The translations under genes and the position numbers were made by a program. Shown in pieces: positions 46,260 through 55,735 of a DNA stretch of 64,000 nucleotides (positions are counted from its first letter, which is position 1; every line of letters begins with the position of its first letter). The stretch covers positions 1 to 64,000 of the forward strand of contig JALHOZ010000015.1 of assembly GCA_022842725.1 (NCBI GenBank), in the 5' to 3' direction. The notes below the pieces were generated by a model. The model saw only the letters and a program-made list of their open reading frames with translations. It was not told where the DNA came from and ran no database searches. This DNA comes from Saprospiraceae bacterium. GTDB taxonomy: Bacteria > Bacteroidota > Bacteroidia > Chitinophagales > Saprospiraceae.

Positions 46260-46718
46260 ATGAGTCCGTTCACCACATTTATTTTCAGAATGCTGCTGGT
46301 AGCAGGAGGATGTATATTGTTGTATATCATCGGAAAACCTGTAGTGGAAACGATACAGTTCCAAATCAATGGTGAGTCCGTACAAGGAATCGTCATCGGT
46401 TTCAGAGGAAGCAAAAACAGTACAACCGTTTTTGAAGATAATACCGCAAAATACAGAACAAAATACAGAGCTCGCCGTCCGGTGTATCGTTATCCTATCA
46501 AGTCAGGCAGTCTCGATTCATTGGATGGATATGCCAAATCAACCATCATTTTTCCATGGCTTAATTTTGAACGGCACGAAAGGGTAAAAGTGGTAATGGA
46601 TCCAAAGGATCCTTCGCGTTCCCATATTTTCAGTCCCGGGATCTTTTTTACAGATTTTTTGCTGATAGTACTGTGTCTGTACATGATAAAATTGGGGTTT
46701 ACAAGACCTCATTCATGA
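46260..46718 (+). CDS. DUF3592-like membrane protein
   Basis: 152 residues. Two membrane segments (about 8-28 and 128-147) bracket an extracytoplasmic beta domain. A VQGIVIGFRGS strand, YRARRPVYRYPI and a HERVKVVMDPKDPSRSHIF stretch match the DUF3592 pattern, where a V-x-[VY]-x-P-x-[DN]P motif closes the domain. Function unknown. The start codon is immediately after the stop of the SGNH-like lipoprotein, so it is the last gene of that operon. Confidence 0.75.
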   Translation: MSPFTTFIFRMLLVAGGCILLYIIGKPVVETIQFQINGESVQGIVIGFRGSKNSTTVFEDNTAKYRTKYRARRPVYRYPIKSGSLDSLDGYAKSTIIFPWLNFERHERVKVVMDPKDPSRSHIFSPGIFFTDFLLIVLCLYMIKLGFTRPHS

Positions 46719-46785
46719 ATAAACCTTTTTATTCGCAAAATATCATGTATTTTTCACCTTTGAATTTTATTTTTTAATCATCCTG

Positions 46786-49700
46786 ATGTTTTGCCAAAAC
46801 TTTTGGTTCCGTTTTTTAACCACCATCCTGTTGTTTGGATGGCAAACCTGTTTGTTTGCCCAAACGGAATTCAGAGCTCAAATGTATACACTAAAAGATG
46901 GATTGAGTTCTGAATATTGCAGAAGTATGTACCGGGACAAAGCCGGTTTTTTATGGATTTCATCTGACAAAGGTTTGAACAGGTTTGACGGAAATTCTTT
47001 TTATACTTTCCGACATCGTCCCGAAGATGTCCATTCGATAGCAAATAACAGTTGTAACGGAATATTAGAAGACAGTAAAGGACGTTTTTGGATTAATACG
47101 GACGACGGGCTTAGTCTGTTTGACCGAAAAAAGCAGACATTTCAGAATTTTTATCCGGACACCTCCGTCTTACCTGTTACGGGTCTGAGTTATACGGATA
47201 TGGCTGAAGATCATAAGGGAAATATCTGGATTGGTGGGTACTACGATGTTTTGATTTTTAACCCGCAAAGTCAACATTTTGAAAAAAGCGGCTGGTATGA
47301 TTTTGCATTACGATCCGGTATTATCAAAGAAGAAAAAAGAAACAGCATTACTCAAAGTATACAAAAAAAATCAGATACAGAATTGTGGCTGATGACAGTG
47401 TACGGACTATTTTCCGTTCATACGCCGACCAAAACATACACTTACCACCCAAATCATTTGATTGAGGATTATTTTGCTTTTGTTTTACACCATATTGACC
47501 AAAACGGTGTCCTTTGGATCGGCACCTATGACCAGTGTTTTTATAGTTATGACCCGAAAACCCGTTTATGGACTCACTTTACATGTCCGCCAAGACAAAA
47601 AGGGGTTTCAGATGTGATTTCCGATATTCAGGGTTACGATGAAAATATCCTGATGATGACCCGGCCAGATGACATTTTTTTATTTTACACCCAAACCGGC
47701 GTATGGAAACCTTTTGTTTGGAATGATAAAATCCCGGATCTGTCAACAAATTTTTATTTCCAAACGCTGTTGTCCGGCGATGATATCTACATAACAGGAT
47801 CAGGAAGTCAGCCATTTATACATCTTTCCCGAAAAAAGCCGCTGATCAAAAAAACAAAAATACCATTGCCAGCGAATACCGCCAACAACCACAGTTATGT
47901 CACCGCTGAAGGTAAGATTTTGACAGGCGACTGGGACAAAAACCGGATTTTTGTATGTGACGAAGGTGCGTGCAAGGTTTTGACTGATAAAACAGGAAAT
48001 GCTGATCTTGGCAACCTACAATTGTATTATTATACAAAAAGTGGAGATCACTATTTTTCTACCAGTAAAAAAGTGTATCAATGGAATACTTCAGATTTTA
48101 CCGTTCAGTTGTTATCCGAAGACACTCACGATCCGCAGACAGAATTCAGAAATTTTACTGAAGATGCTAAGGGAAATATTTATATCCGCGAAAGACAAAA
48201 AGGGATTTTTTACCTCAAAAAAGGGAAGTCGTCCCTTGAATATTTTGATTGCGACATCCGGAGTGGCAACTACAGCGCTTTGTATTATGACAAAGCTACC
48301 GACAGATTGTGGCTTGCTTCTGAAAAAAATGGTTTATACATCATCGATCCTGAAACGCGGAAGTTTAAAAATTATCCGATCACCCATCTTGCCCGCACCA
48401 AAAAGGGATTTATTTATGATATATCGGGAGACGATCTGGGAAATGTATTTTTATTAATCGCCAATCGGGGTTTGCTTCACCTGAACAGCCGGGACATGAT
48501 TCCGAAATTATATACAACATTGGATGGTCTGCAAAGTGATGCTGTAAAATACGGTTGTACGAACCAAAACATGTATTGGTTTACTTCCGAATCGGGATTA
48601 ATGGCATTTGATTATAAACAAAAAAGGTTTTATTCTTTTGAAAATGAACCGGATAACAAATTGTTTTCATATCGTATATTTCCGGATCGTGAAGGCAATA
48701 TCACACAAAACCTGTATCCCGAACAAATTATCACCTTTGACAAAAATACATTTTTCAACCAAAAATTTACTTCAAAAATTTATTTAAAAGAAGCCAAACT
48801 TTCAGGAAAAATTATACCTTCCGACTCTTTGTTTTTTGTGCCCTATGACCAAAACAATTTTGTATTTTTATTCGGTAATATCGGACCTTCGGGACTGAAC
48901 CATTTGGAATACCAATACAGAATAAACGGTCAGAGCTGGCAATCCCTCGAAAACAGCACCATAGGTTTGTACAATCTTGATCCGGGCTCTTACCTTATTC
49001 AGGTGGCTCATAAGTATGATCTGAAAAATATGTTTACCCTAAAAGTACGGGTCATTCCTCCCTGGTGGAAAACAACATGGTTTTACACGTTTTTGGTCAT
49101 ATCATTTTTGGTAATGATATATGGATTGTACAAAAAAAGAATTTCCTCTGTCAGAAAAGAGGAAGCTGAAAAAAATCTACTGAAACAACAAATAGCCGAA
49201 ATAGAAATGACGGCTCTCCGGGCACAAATGAATCCGCATTTTATCTTCAATTGTCTCAATTCGATCAATCGTTTTATTCTCGTCCATGATACCGAAGCTG
49301 CTTCGGCCTACCTGACTAAATTTTCACGACTCATCAGGTTGATTCTTGATGGCAGTAGGGAAGATTTTATATCTTTGGACAGAGAACTTGAGGCTTTAAA
49401 ATTATATATTGACATGGAAGCCATGCGGTTTTCGGATAGTTTTGAATGGATTATTCAAACAGACCCCGAGGTGCATCCTGAAGATGTGATGTTGCCTCCT
49501 CTGGTACTCCAACCTTATGTTGAAAATGCAATCTGGCATGGTCTGATGCAGGCTCCGGCAAATCATACCAAAAAACTGACAATTCATATTGGCCGAAATG
49601 ATGATGTTCTGATGATTGAAATTTCTGATAATGGTATTGGTCGAGCCAAAGCAACAGAGATCAAAAGTAAGGACGGGAACAAACACAAATCTTATGGCAT

Positions 49701-49833
49701 TACCCTGACGGAAGAACGACTGAAACTGATGCAAAAAATCAAAGGGATTACCACCAGGGTAGTGATTGAAGATTTGTACGATGACCGGCGTCAATCGTCT
49801 GGAACAAAAGTTATCCTGTATATTCACATGTAA
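46786..49833 (+). CDS. Propeller-sensor histidine kinase, LytS/His_kinase type
   Basis: 1015 residues. Signal peptide ends FAQ (about 26). Residues about 30-660 are two-component-regulator propeller repeats (GLSSEYCRSMYRDKAGFLW, ILEDSKGRFWINTDDGLS, MAEDHKGNIWIGGYYDV), then a Y_Y_Y domain (about 685-760). A membrane helix follows (about 763-783) and then a cytoplasmic His_kinase domain with H-box MNPHFIFNCLNSINRF (His near 818) and ATPase motifs (LQPYVENAIWHGL and ISDNGIGRAKA). Unlike hybrid PUL regulators, it lacks a receiver and AraC domain; its partner is the LytTR regulator 11 nt downstream. The signal sensed is unknown. Confidence 0.92.
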   Translation: MFCQNFWFRFLTTILLFGWQTCLFAQTEFRAQMYTLKDGLSSEYCRSMYRDKAGFLWISSDKGLNRFDGNSFYTFRHRPEDVHSIANNSCNGILEDSKGRFWINTDDGLSLFDRKKQTFQNFYPDTSVLPVTGLSYTDMAEDHKGNIWIGGYYDVLIFNPQSQHFEKSGWYDFALRSGIIKEEKRNSITQSIQKKSDTELWLMTVYGLFSVHTPTKTYTYHPNHLIEDYFAFVLHHIDQNGVLWIGTYDQCFYSYDPKTRLWTHFTCPPRQKGVSDVISDIQGYDENILMMTRPDDIFLFYTQTGVWKPFVWNDKIPDLSTNFYFQTLLSGDDIYITGSGSQPFIHLSRKKPLIKKTKIPLPANTANNHSYVTAEGKILTGDWDKNRIFVCDEGACKVLTDKTGNADLGNLQLYYYTKSGDHYFSTSKKVYQWNTSDFTVQLLSEDTHDPQTEFRNFTEDAKGNIYIRERQKGIFYLKKGKSSLEYFDCDIRSGNYSALYYDKATDRLWLASEKNGLYIIDPETRKFKNYPITHLARTKKGFIYDISGDDLGNVFLLIANRGLLHLNSRDMIPKLYTTLDGLQSDAVKYGCTNQNMYWFTSESGLMAFDYKQKRFYSFENEPDNKLFSYRIFPDREGNITQNLYPEQIITFDKNTFFNQKFTSKIYLKEAKLSGKIIPSDSLFFVPYDQNNFVFLFGNIGPSGLNHLEYQYRINGQSWQSLENSTIGLYNLDPGSYLIQVAHKYDLKNMFTLKVRVIPPWWKTTWFYTFLVISFLVMIYGLYKKRISSVRKEEAEKNLLKQQIAEIEMTALRAQMNPHFIFNCLNSINRFILVHDTEAASAYLTKFSRLIRLILDGSREDFISLDRELEALKLYIDMEAMRFSDSFEWIIQTDPEVHPEDVMLPPLVLQPYVENAIWHGLMQAPANHTKKLTIHIGRNDDVLMIEISDNGIGRAKATEIKSKDGNKHKSYGITLTEERLKLMQKIKGITTRVVIEDLYDDRRQSSGTKVILYIHM

Positions 49834-49844
49834 ACCAACATTTT

Positions 49845-50576
49845 ATGACAGCCGTAATCATTGATGATGAAGTATATTGTTCTGATGTAGTCAGTATTTT
49901 ATTAACAAAATATTGCCCTGAGGTAGAAATCACGGCTGTTTTTAACGATGTACTGCCGGCAAAAGAATTCCTTCGTAAAAACCAACCGGATATTGTTTTC
50001 CTTGATATTGAAATGCCGCGGTTGAATGGTTTTGATCTGTTACTTCAGTCGGGCAACATAACTTCCCGGATAATATTTACGACAGCTTATGACCAATATG
50101 CAGTCAAAGCATTCCGGTTTAATGCCGTTGATTACCTGCTTAAACCGATTGATAAAGATGAATTGATAGCTGCCGTCAAAAAATCATCCGGAGGTTTGCC
50201 CCCTGATAAGATTACGCACCTGCAATATCTTAGTCAGACAAAAGTTCCTGAAAAAATTTTATTGCCGATAGGCAATGAAATAGTATTTGTTTTGGTCAGT
50301 GACATCATTTGTTGTGAAGCGGACGGCAGTTATTGCAGGATTTATTGTAAAGATATTGAAAAACCGTACCTTTTATCCAAAACCTTGCGCGACATAGAAG
50401 AATTATTAAACAATCCCGGTTTTTTCAGGCCACATACCTCCTGGCTGGTTCAGGAAACTTATATCAAAAAGCTTATAAAAGGTGACGCTTTGGAGATAAT
50501 TTTGCCCGGTGATCTCCGTATACCTGTAGCCAGAAGCAAACGTTTGGAAGTAATGGACAGATTGACTAAACAGTAA
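49845..50576 (+). CDS. LytTR-family response regulator
   Basis: 243 residues. Receiver domain 1-120 with the DD pair at 7-8, phospho-acceptor Asp54 (IVFLDIEMPRLNGFDL) and LLKPIDKDE. LytTR DNA-binding domain about 140-240 (DIICCEADGSYCRIYC, FFRPHTSWLVQ, LRIPVARSKR). It follows the propeller kinase with an 11-nt gap and is its obvious partner. Its target genes are not evident; the operon of small lipoproteins just upstream is one possibility. No copy of the ATTCAGAACAT operator used by the other LytTR regulator was noticed near this pair. Confidence 0.92.
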   Translation: MTAVIIDDEVYCSDVVSILLTKYCPEVEITAVFNDVLPAKEFLRKNQPDIVFLDIEMPRLNGFDLLLQSGNITSRIIFTTAYDQYAVKAFRFNAVDYLLKPIDKDELIAAVKKSSGGLPPDKITHLQYLSQTKVPEKILLPIGNEIVFVLVSDIICCEADGSYCRIYCKDIEKPYLLSKTLRDIEELLNNPGFFRPHTSWLVQETYIKKLIKGDALEIILPGDLRIPVARSKRLEVMDRLTKQ

Positions 50577-50648
50577 ATGGGTCTGTAAATTCCCTGTTGA
50601 CATTGCTCCAAAGGGACGATGAGGTCTGTGAGTCAAACCATCAGAATA

Positions 50649-51239
50649 TTATTTTTTTTCCATTCGTTCGATAGCTTTCAAAACTTCTTCTCTGTTTTTG
50701 GCCGATTTGATAAAGTCGGGGAGTTTTTCGACCATGGTCATTTTAAACCGGTCTGTACTTCTTTCCCGCAGTTTAGATCCTACATAATCCTTGATTTCCA
50801 GCAAATGTTGTAGATTGAATGCCCAAATTTCTTCGCCTTTTACTTCATCAGTATACCAAAGGGGCAGACCAAAGGCTGGGTCAGATATCCGGCTTGTCTG
50901 ATATTTCTGATATATTTTGGTCAGATTTTCGCGCACTTTGTTGATGGTGTCACAAGATGAACATCTGATATTTGTATATTTCGGAATCTTTTTGAAAGGT
51001 TCTGTTCCAAGATCCAACCAATTTAGACATTCCGAACATTTTGCTTTACCGGAATACACATACCTGATCAAACTACTCATTTTTTCAGAAAAAAAACAGG
51101 AAGGACAATTCCATTGTGCATTTTTATAATCTAAAAAATGTGGCAGTTGTACTTCTGCTTTACCCTCACAATGTGAACACTCCACCGTAAAATTGTCCAT
51201 AAAATCATACAACCTTTTTGGTTCACCGGTATATCGCAT
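50649..51239 (-). CDS. Zinc-ribbon-containing hypothetical protein
   Basis: 196 residues from the ATG at 51239. A TTG at 51260 is in frame and would add seven plausible residues and overlap the upstream gene by 10 nt, so the start is uncertain. Four C-x2-C pairs (CSHC, CPSC, CSEC, CSSC) spaced for two zinc ribbons occupy the first 110 residues. The C-terminal half is charged and helical (LPLWYTDEVKGEEIWAFN, a tail rich in Lys/Glu). It appears cytoplasmic, and its partner is unknown. It is last in a three-gene minus run with two small membrane proteins. Confidence 0.72.
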   Translation of the reverse strand: MRYTGEPKRLYDFMDNFTVECSHCEGKAEVQLPHFLDYKNAQWNCPSCFFSEKMSSLIRYVYSGKAKCSECLNWLDLGTEPFKKIPKYTNIRCSSCDTINKVRENLTKIYQKYQTSRISDPAFGLPLWYTDEVKGEEIWAFNLQHLLEIKDYVGSKLRERSTDRFKMTMVEKLPDFIKSAKNREEVLKAIERMEKK

Positions 51240-51250
51240 CCATTCAAATT

Positions 51251-51553
51251 TTACTGCCAATGTATCGGTCCGTTAAAAAAGAACAATCCTATAAATATCC
51301 ATATGACAGAAAGGACAAACGTACCGAACAGGATACCCACAGCTATCCAAAATTGTTCCGGAACAAATCCAAATCTGTAGGATAAATAAAAACCACAACC
51401 CATGATAATACTTCCGGCCAGAAATATCATAGCTTCAGAGGTTTTTTTATAAGGGTCAAACAGATTATAAAAAAAGTTGAAAAAATAAAACAGTGCAATG
51501 AGGATGCTGATTCCTGTTGCAAGGTAATAAAACCATTTAGATAAATTTTCCAT
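51251..51553 (-). CDS. Small membrane protein
   Basis: 100 residues from the ATG at 51553; an ATG at 51574 overlaps the upstream gene by 10 nt and is also possible. Three membrane segments (about 10-28, 43-60, 70-92), no catalytic motif. It forms a compact run with 51565-51882 and the zinc-ribbon gene. Family not recognised. Confidence 0.65.
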   Translation of the reverse strand: MENLSKWFYYLATGISILIALFYFFNFFYNLFDPYKKTSEAMIFLAGSIIMGCGFYLSYRFGFVPEQFWIAVGILFGTFVLSVIWIFIGLFFFNGPIHWQ

Positions 51554-51564
51554 TATTTTTGTTT

Positions 51565-51882
51565 TTAATTCCATTTACCACCTGAAGAAATCACCAGCAA
51601 AATAGCCCACAATACATACAGTAATATAGCTGTCACAGGCAAAAAAAACAAGGCTTTAAAAATAAAGTGTACAGATGAGCCGGTCCCAAGTTTATAACCT
51701 ATGAATGTCACGGTGCCAAACACAACAGCACAAATGAGATAGATCATAGGAAGACGAAAAGATTCTTCATGTCCTAAACGTGTGTTTGCAAAATATACAA
51801 ACAGATGCATGATAGCCATATAGCCGGTATATAGTGTAGCACCACCATACATAAGAGAAAGAATGGTTTGAAGTACCTTCAT
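51565..51882 (-). CDS. Small membrane protein
   Basis: 105 residues with three membrane segments (about 8-30, 45-65, 75-97) and a short C-terminal tail (SSGGKWN). It is first of the three-gene minus run ending with the zinc-ribbon protein. Size and topology resemble the next gene, but sequence similarity is slight. Family not recognised. Confidence 0.65.
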   Translation of the reverse strand: MKVLQTILSLMYGGATLYTGYMAIMHLFVYFANTRLGHEESFRLPMIYLICAVVFGTVTFIGYKLGTGSSVHFIFKALFFLPVTAILLYVLWAILLVISSGGKWN

Positions 51883-51975
51883 ATTTTAGGTTTTTAGCGT
51901 TTGATTTGCCCGGAAACTCTCCAGGCAAAAGTGATTTATTGTATGAATATCTAAATTTTTCATTTTTTGAAAACC

Positions 51976-52548
51976 TTAATCCGGTTCTTTAAGTGAAATA
52001 TAATCGATCAGCCAATGTCCGTCAATGTTGCTCAATTCGATAATGTATTTCCATTCTTCCCATCGGGTATGAACGATTACAACGGCTGATTGGTCATCCA
52101 TATCAAAAATTTCATAACGAAGGGTGGTTATATGGTTAAGTACTTCTTCGGGTTCCTGCGTGAGAAGAACCAAATCCATGTCAAAACCTTCCGGAGGTCC
52201 TTCATTTTGGATGTTGATTTTAAAATTTTTGGCCTGGTCATCAAAGTACTTTTTCCATAGCCGAACGTATTCATCGGAGATTAACCCCGAACTTTTTAAT
52301 TCTTTCAAAAATTGTTTACAATGGTTAGTATCAACCTGATAATGCCCGGAATCATCTGTGTAGGTCAGGCTGTATTGGTACAACCGGAAATAATTGTCTT
52401 TATACCATGTCAAAAATCCTTCAATGGATTGAATGATATGTTTCGGGACTGTGGTATCTGTTGTTTCATTTTTTGAATGTGCTATCTGAGACAGGGCAGG
52501 AAGCTGTAAAACGAAAAACGAAAAAAAAATGACCGGAAAAAACTTCAT
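51976..52548 (-). CDS. Secreted DUF3828-like protein
   Basis: 190 residues. Signal peptide ends PALSQ (about 21). The mature part begins IIQSIEGFLTWYKDNYFRLY, close to the FxxWY opening of DUF3828-type secreted proteins, and continues with a DTNHCKQFLKELKSSGLIS helix and a C-terminal beta region (AVVIVHTRWEEWKYIIEL, GHWLIDYISLKE). Probably periplasmic. Function unknown. It is monocistronic and has its own promoter upstream. Confidence 0.72.
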   Translation of the reverse strand: MKFFPVIFFSFFVLQLPALSQIAHSKNETTDTTVPKHIIQSIEGFLTWYKDNYFRLYQYSLTYTDDSGHYQVDTNHCKQFLKELKSSGLISDEYVRLWKKYFDDQAKNFKINIQNEGPPEGFDMDLVLLTQEPEEVLNHITTLRYEIFDMDDQSAVVIVHTRWEEWKYIIELSNIDGHWLIDYISLKEPD

Positions 52549-52566
52549 GATTTATTAAATATGCCT

Positions 52567-52609
52567 CAAAGGTAGCGTTGTCTGGCAAATGTTGAAAATG
52601 ATTCAACAT
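52567..52609 (-). promoter_or_regulatory. Putative promoter with overlapping dyad
   Basis: On the minus strand, TTTC (52594-52597) is followed after 19 nt by TACCTTTG (52567-52574), a perfect TAnnTTTG. An 8-bp inverted repeat ATGTTGAA, AATGA, TTCAACAT (52589-52609) covers the -33 site, a typical place for a repressor. It drives the DUF3828-like gene at 51976-52548. Confidence 0.5.
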
Positions 52610-53172
52610 GAAGCGTGTGATAATGGCTTTTAACAGTATGTTTTTTGATTTATAGTGTTGCGAGATGAGCGTTATCTGCAACCAGATTCGGGTTCATTTG
52701 TAAATAGTTAATATTCCTTCAGCCACTGCAAATACCTTCAGAGGATTTTGAAAATTGAGTTTTTGTATCTTATTTCATTACTCAGGAAACTTAAAACATT
52801 CATGATAAACCTTATGGATGGTATCAATGTATTTTGATGGTTGGCCTATATTGTAATTTTTGTAAACTGATTTTCGCTCCTAAAAAGATTTTTTGTATTG
52901 TGTATATACCCATGAACTGATTTTATCAAATTCTCATTTTTTATATCCCCGATAAAAAGATGTAGTCTATCATTTTTCAGGTCCAAATCACAAAATGAAG
53001 TAGCAATCCCAATATCACCGTTGTAATATACAACCTAACGTATTGAAAATATTTGACTTGTGGCTTGTAAGGATTTTTTTTGGTAAACCTACCGGAACAT
53101 ATTCGTAAAAGGTTGCAGTAACTCCTGATGATGAAATATTTTAACGTGATGTAGTATTGATGTAGTTAAATT

Positions 53173-53204
53173 ATTGTTAACAATTTGATAATAATGTAGC
53201 TTTG
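53173..53204 (+). promoter_or_regulatory. Putative promoter of the glucan utilisation locus
   Basis: TAGCTTTG (53197-53204) matches the -7 consensus TAnnTTTG, and ATTG (53173-53176) sits 20 nt before it as a weak -33 element. Predicted start near 53212 gives a leader of about 60 nt to the ATG at 53272. The rest of the long gap 52610-53271 is AT-rich and shows no gene, hairpin with T-run, or repeat that I could support. Confidence 0.5.
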
Positions 53205-53271
53205 ACCTTTCTTAAGTGGCCTTTGGGGTCATGTTCATTTAACCATTACCTTATAAACAAAAACATTTGAT

Positions 53272-55656
53272 ATGATCAGATTCATGTACACTTTATTTTT
53301 TACTTGTCTTATGACATCGTTGTTTTCTCAAAATGTGATCGCAGATTTTGAAACAGCGCAAACGTCTCTGACTTTCCAATATTTTGGAAGTAGTCTGGAG
53401 CCACAACTGACAACAGTTGAGGATAATCCCAATACGGTAGGGAATCCATCAACAAAAGTCATGAAATATGTAAAGGCTGCAAACTCACAGACATGGGCCG
53501 GAGCTTTTGCCAACCCGGCGATTGCAACACCGATTGATGCCAATGTCATTGGTAAAATTTGTGTGGATGTTCACATGGACAGAATTGGTAATTTTTCATT
53601 AAAATTGGAAAAAAATGGTGGTTCTGACCCTGACAATTATTTGCAGACCGTAGCAAATACCAAAATCAATGAGTGGGAAACCCTTTGTTTTGATTTGTCA
53701 CTCAACTCTTTGGAAGGAAATATGACGCCGGGCACGGGCAAAATATTTCCCGGATTTGTGATCTTCCCAGACTTCAATACTGTGTATACGGAAGATGTGA
53801 CATATTATTTCGATAATTTTTTGTCATTTGCAAAAGAACCCAAAAAAGTTGTTTTACTTGATTTCGAAACAACAGAAACAGGTACAGATTTTCAATATTT
53901 CGGAAGTAGTCTGGAGCCTCAAAAGACGACAGTTATTGACAATCCTGACGCGTCAGGCGTTAATACTTCGGCTAAAGTAATTCAATACATCAAAGCTGCC
54001 AACGCACAAACATGGGCAGGTGGTTTTGCCAATCCTCCGATCAAAACTCCTATTGACGGAAATATCGTAACACATGTTTGTGTGGATGTCTGGATGGATC
54101 ATATCGGCAATCTGACGCTTAAGCTCGAGAAAAATGGCGGAAACGATCCTGATAATTATATCAATACGATCGCCAATACCAAAGTTAATGAATGGGAAAC
54201 CCTTTGTTTTGACTTGTCTGTACCTTCTTTTGAAGGTAATATGACACCCGGCACAGGAAAAGTATTCCCGGGATTGGTTATTTTCCCTGATTTCGGAACT
54301 CCGGGAGGAACAGAAGATGAAACGTATTATATAGACAATTTTGTATTGGTTCAGGCAGAAGAAGGTGCACCTAAACCGGTAGCTTTCCAGGTTGATATGA
54401 ATGGATACAGTGGTTCATTTACCACCGTTTATGTAAGTGGAACATTTAATAACTGGTCAGGCGACAGCAATCCTTTGTCTGACGCAAACGGTGACGGTAT
54501 CTGGGAAGGTGAAGTTCTTTTGGACAACGGTGCTTATGAATTTAAGTTTACCCTTGACAATTGGACAGGACAAGAACAATTTCGCATCACTGATGAATGT
54601 GTTACAGTAGATCCGTCAGGACAATTTTTTAACAGAAGTCTCCTGGTAAGTGGTGAAGATACTTATGGTCCGGTATGTTTTAACTCTTGTTATGCATGTG
54701 GTGATGAGGTATTGATTACGTTTAATCTGGGTATAGGCGGACAAAACGTTCCGGATACATCCGGAGTATATCTTGCGGGAGGAGCACAATTTGGTGCACC
54801 GGGAGGAAGATATGAAATGGTCGATGCTGATGGTGATAATGTATATACCATTTCTATAAGAAGAGGAAAAGGATATTCTACCTATTATACATTTACAAAT
54901 GGTAATTGCCCTGATTTTTCTTGTAAAGAAGTTATTGGAGGACAGCCTTGTGCGAGACCTGAAAATTTTAATGACAGATTTTTAGAGGCCGTTACCGGAA
55001 ATGTTACCATCAACACTTGTTACGGCGAATGTACAGACAATACAGATTGCGGCCCTTCTTCTCCGAAAGGAAAAGCAACTTTCAGGGTTGATATGAAAAA
55101 TCAGACAGTCACAGGTAATGTATATATAGCAGGTCAACTGATCAACAACTGGTCACCTACAGCAACTCCGATGTCAGACGCAAACGGAGATGGCATTTAT
55201 GAATACACCATGGAATTACCTGAAGGTAATGTTGAATATAAATTTATCAATGGTGAAGATTGGGAAACTTTAGAAAATGGTTCTCCTTGTACCATTACAG
55301 ACCCTTCCGGTCAGTTTACCAACAGACTTTTGGTAATGGGAACACAGGATACAACATTGGCTGTGTATCGTTTCGGAACCTGTGAAATAGTTTCTTCAGT
55401 GAAAGATGCTATCGCTGATGATATGTGGGATGTAGCTCCAACCTTAGCTGACCAGTATATCAATGTCAGATGGACAAATCTGGATGTAAAAGAAATTACC
55501 ATTTTGAATCTTCAGGGTCAAAGGGTAAAAACATATGCTGCCGGTTTGGGTCAAAATGCTAAAACCCTTGATGTATTGGATATGACTCAGGGAATGTATT
55601 TTGTATCCATCCTCACAAATGACGGACGTCAGGCAACAAGAAAATTTGTCAAATAA
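53272..55656 (+). CDS. T9SS-exported glucan-binding surface protein
   Basis: 794 residues; an ATG at 53284 is an alternative start. Signal peptide ends LFSQ (about 20). Two tandem beta-sandwich modules (about 22-195 and 196-365) are strongly alike, sharing FQYFGSSLEPQ, YKxAANxQTWAGxFANP, NEWETLCFDLS and EGNMTPGTGK. Three starch/glucan-binding-like modules follow (about 375-700), recognised by VSGTFNNWSGDSNPLSDANG and VYIAGQLINNWSPTATPM; these resemble CBM20/48 folds. A T9SS type A sorting domain closes the protein (about 715-794; ITILNLQGQRVKTY, GMYFVSI). As the first gene of the locus it should hold glucan at the cell surface. A perfect terminator hairpin separates it from susC. Confidence 0.85.
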   Translation: MIRFMYTLFFTCLMTSLFSQNVIADFETAQTSLTFQYFGSSLEPQLTTVEDNPNTVGNPSTKVMKYVKAANSQTWAGAFANPAIATPIDANVIGKICVDVHMDRIGNFSLKLEKNGGSDPDNYLQTVANTKINEWETLCFDLSLNSLEGNMTPGTGKIFPGFVIFPDFNTVYTEDVTYYFDNFLSFAKEPKKVVLLDFETTETGTDFQYFGSSLEPQKTTVIDNPDASGVNTSAKVIQYIKAANAQTWAGGFANPPIKTPIDGNIVTHVCVDVWMDHIGNLTLKLEKNGGNDPDNYINTIANTKVNEWETLCFDLSVPSFEGNMTPGTGKVFPGLVIFPDFGTPGGTEDETYYIDNFVLVQAEEGAPKPVAFQVDMNGYSGSFTTVYVSGTFNNWSGDSNPLSDANGDGIWEGEVLLDNGAYEFKFTLDNWTGQEQFRITDECVTVDPSGQFFNRSLLVSGEDTYGPVCFNSCYACGDEVLITFNLGIGGQNVPDTSGVYLAGGAQFGAPGGRYEMVDADGDNVYTISIRRGKGYSTYYTFTNGNCPDFSCKEVIGGQPCARPENFNDRFLEAVTGNVTINTCYGECTDNTDCGPSSPKGKATFRVDMKNQTVTGNVYIAGQLINNWSPTATPMSDANGDGIYEYTMELPEGNVEYKFINGEDWETLENGSPCTITDPSGQFTNRLLVMGTQDTTLAVYRFGTCEIVSSVKDAIADDMWDVAPTLADQYINVRWTNLDVKEITILNLQGQRVKTYAAGLGQNAKTLDVLDMTQGMYFVSILTNDGRQATRKFVK

Positions 55657-55670
55657 CAACCCGCACAACT

Positions 55671-55704
55671 ATCTATCGACCAAAGTTTTTTTTGGTCGAT
55701 AGAT
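55671..55704 (+). terminator. Intrinsic terminator/attenuator between glucan-binding gene and susC
   Basis: Perfect 14-bp stem ATCTATCGACCAAA (55671-55684), six-base loop, TTTGGTCGATAGAT (55691-55704), followed by a T-rich tail. Only 31 nt remain before the susC start, too little for a full promoter, so susC and later genes probably depend on read-through. That would set a step-down from the surface binding protein to the transporter. Confidence 0.8.
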
Positions 55705-55735
55705 TTTTCTTTTCACTTTACTAAAAACAAAACCA

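Noticed and set aside
52610-53172. Possible small gene or RNA in the long gap before the glucan locus
   Set aside because: Short frames only, no motif, hairpin with T-tail or conserved-looking structure could be supported by eye.
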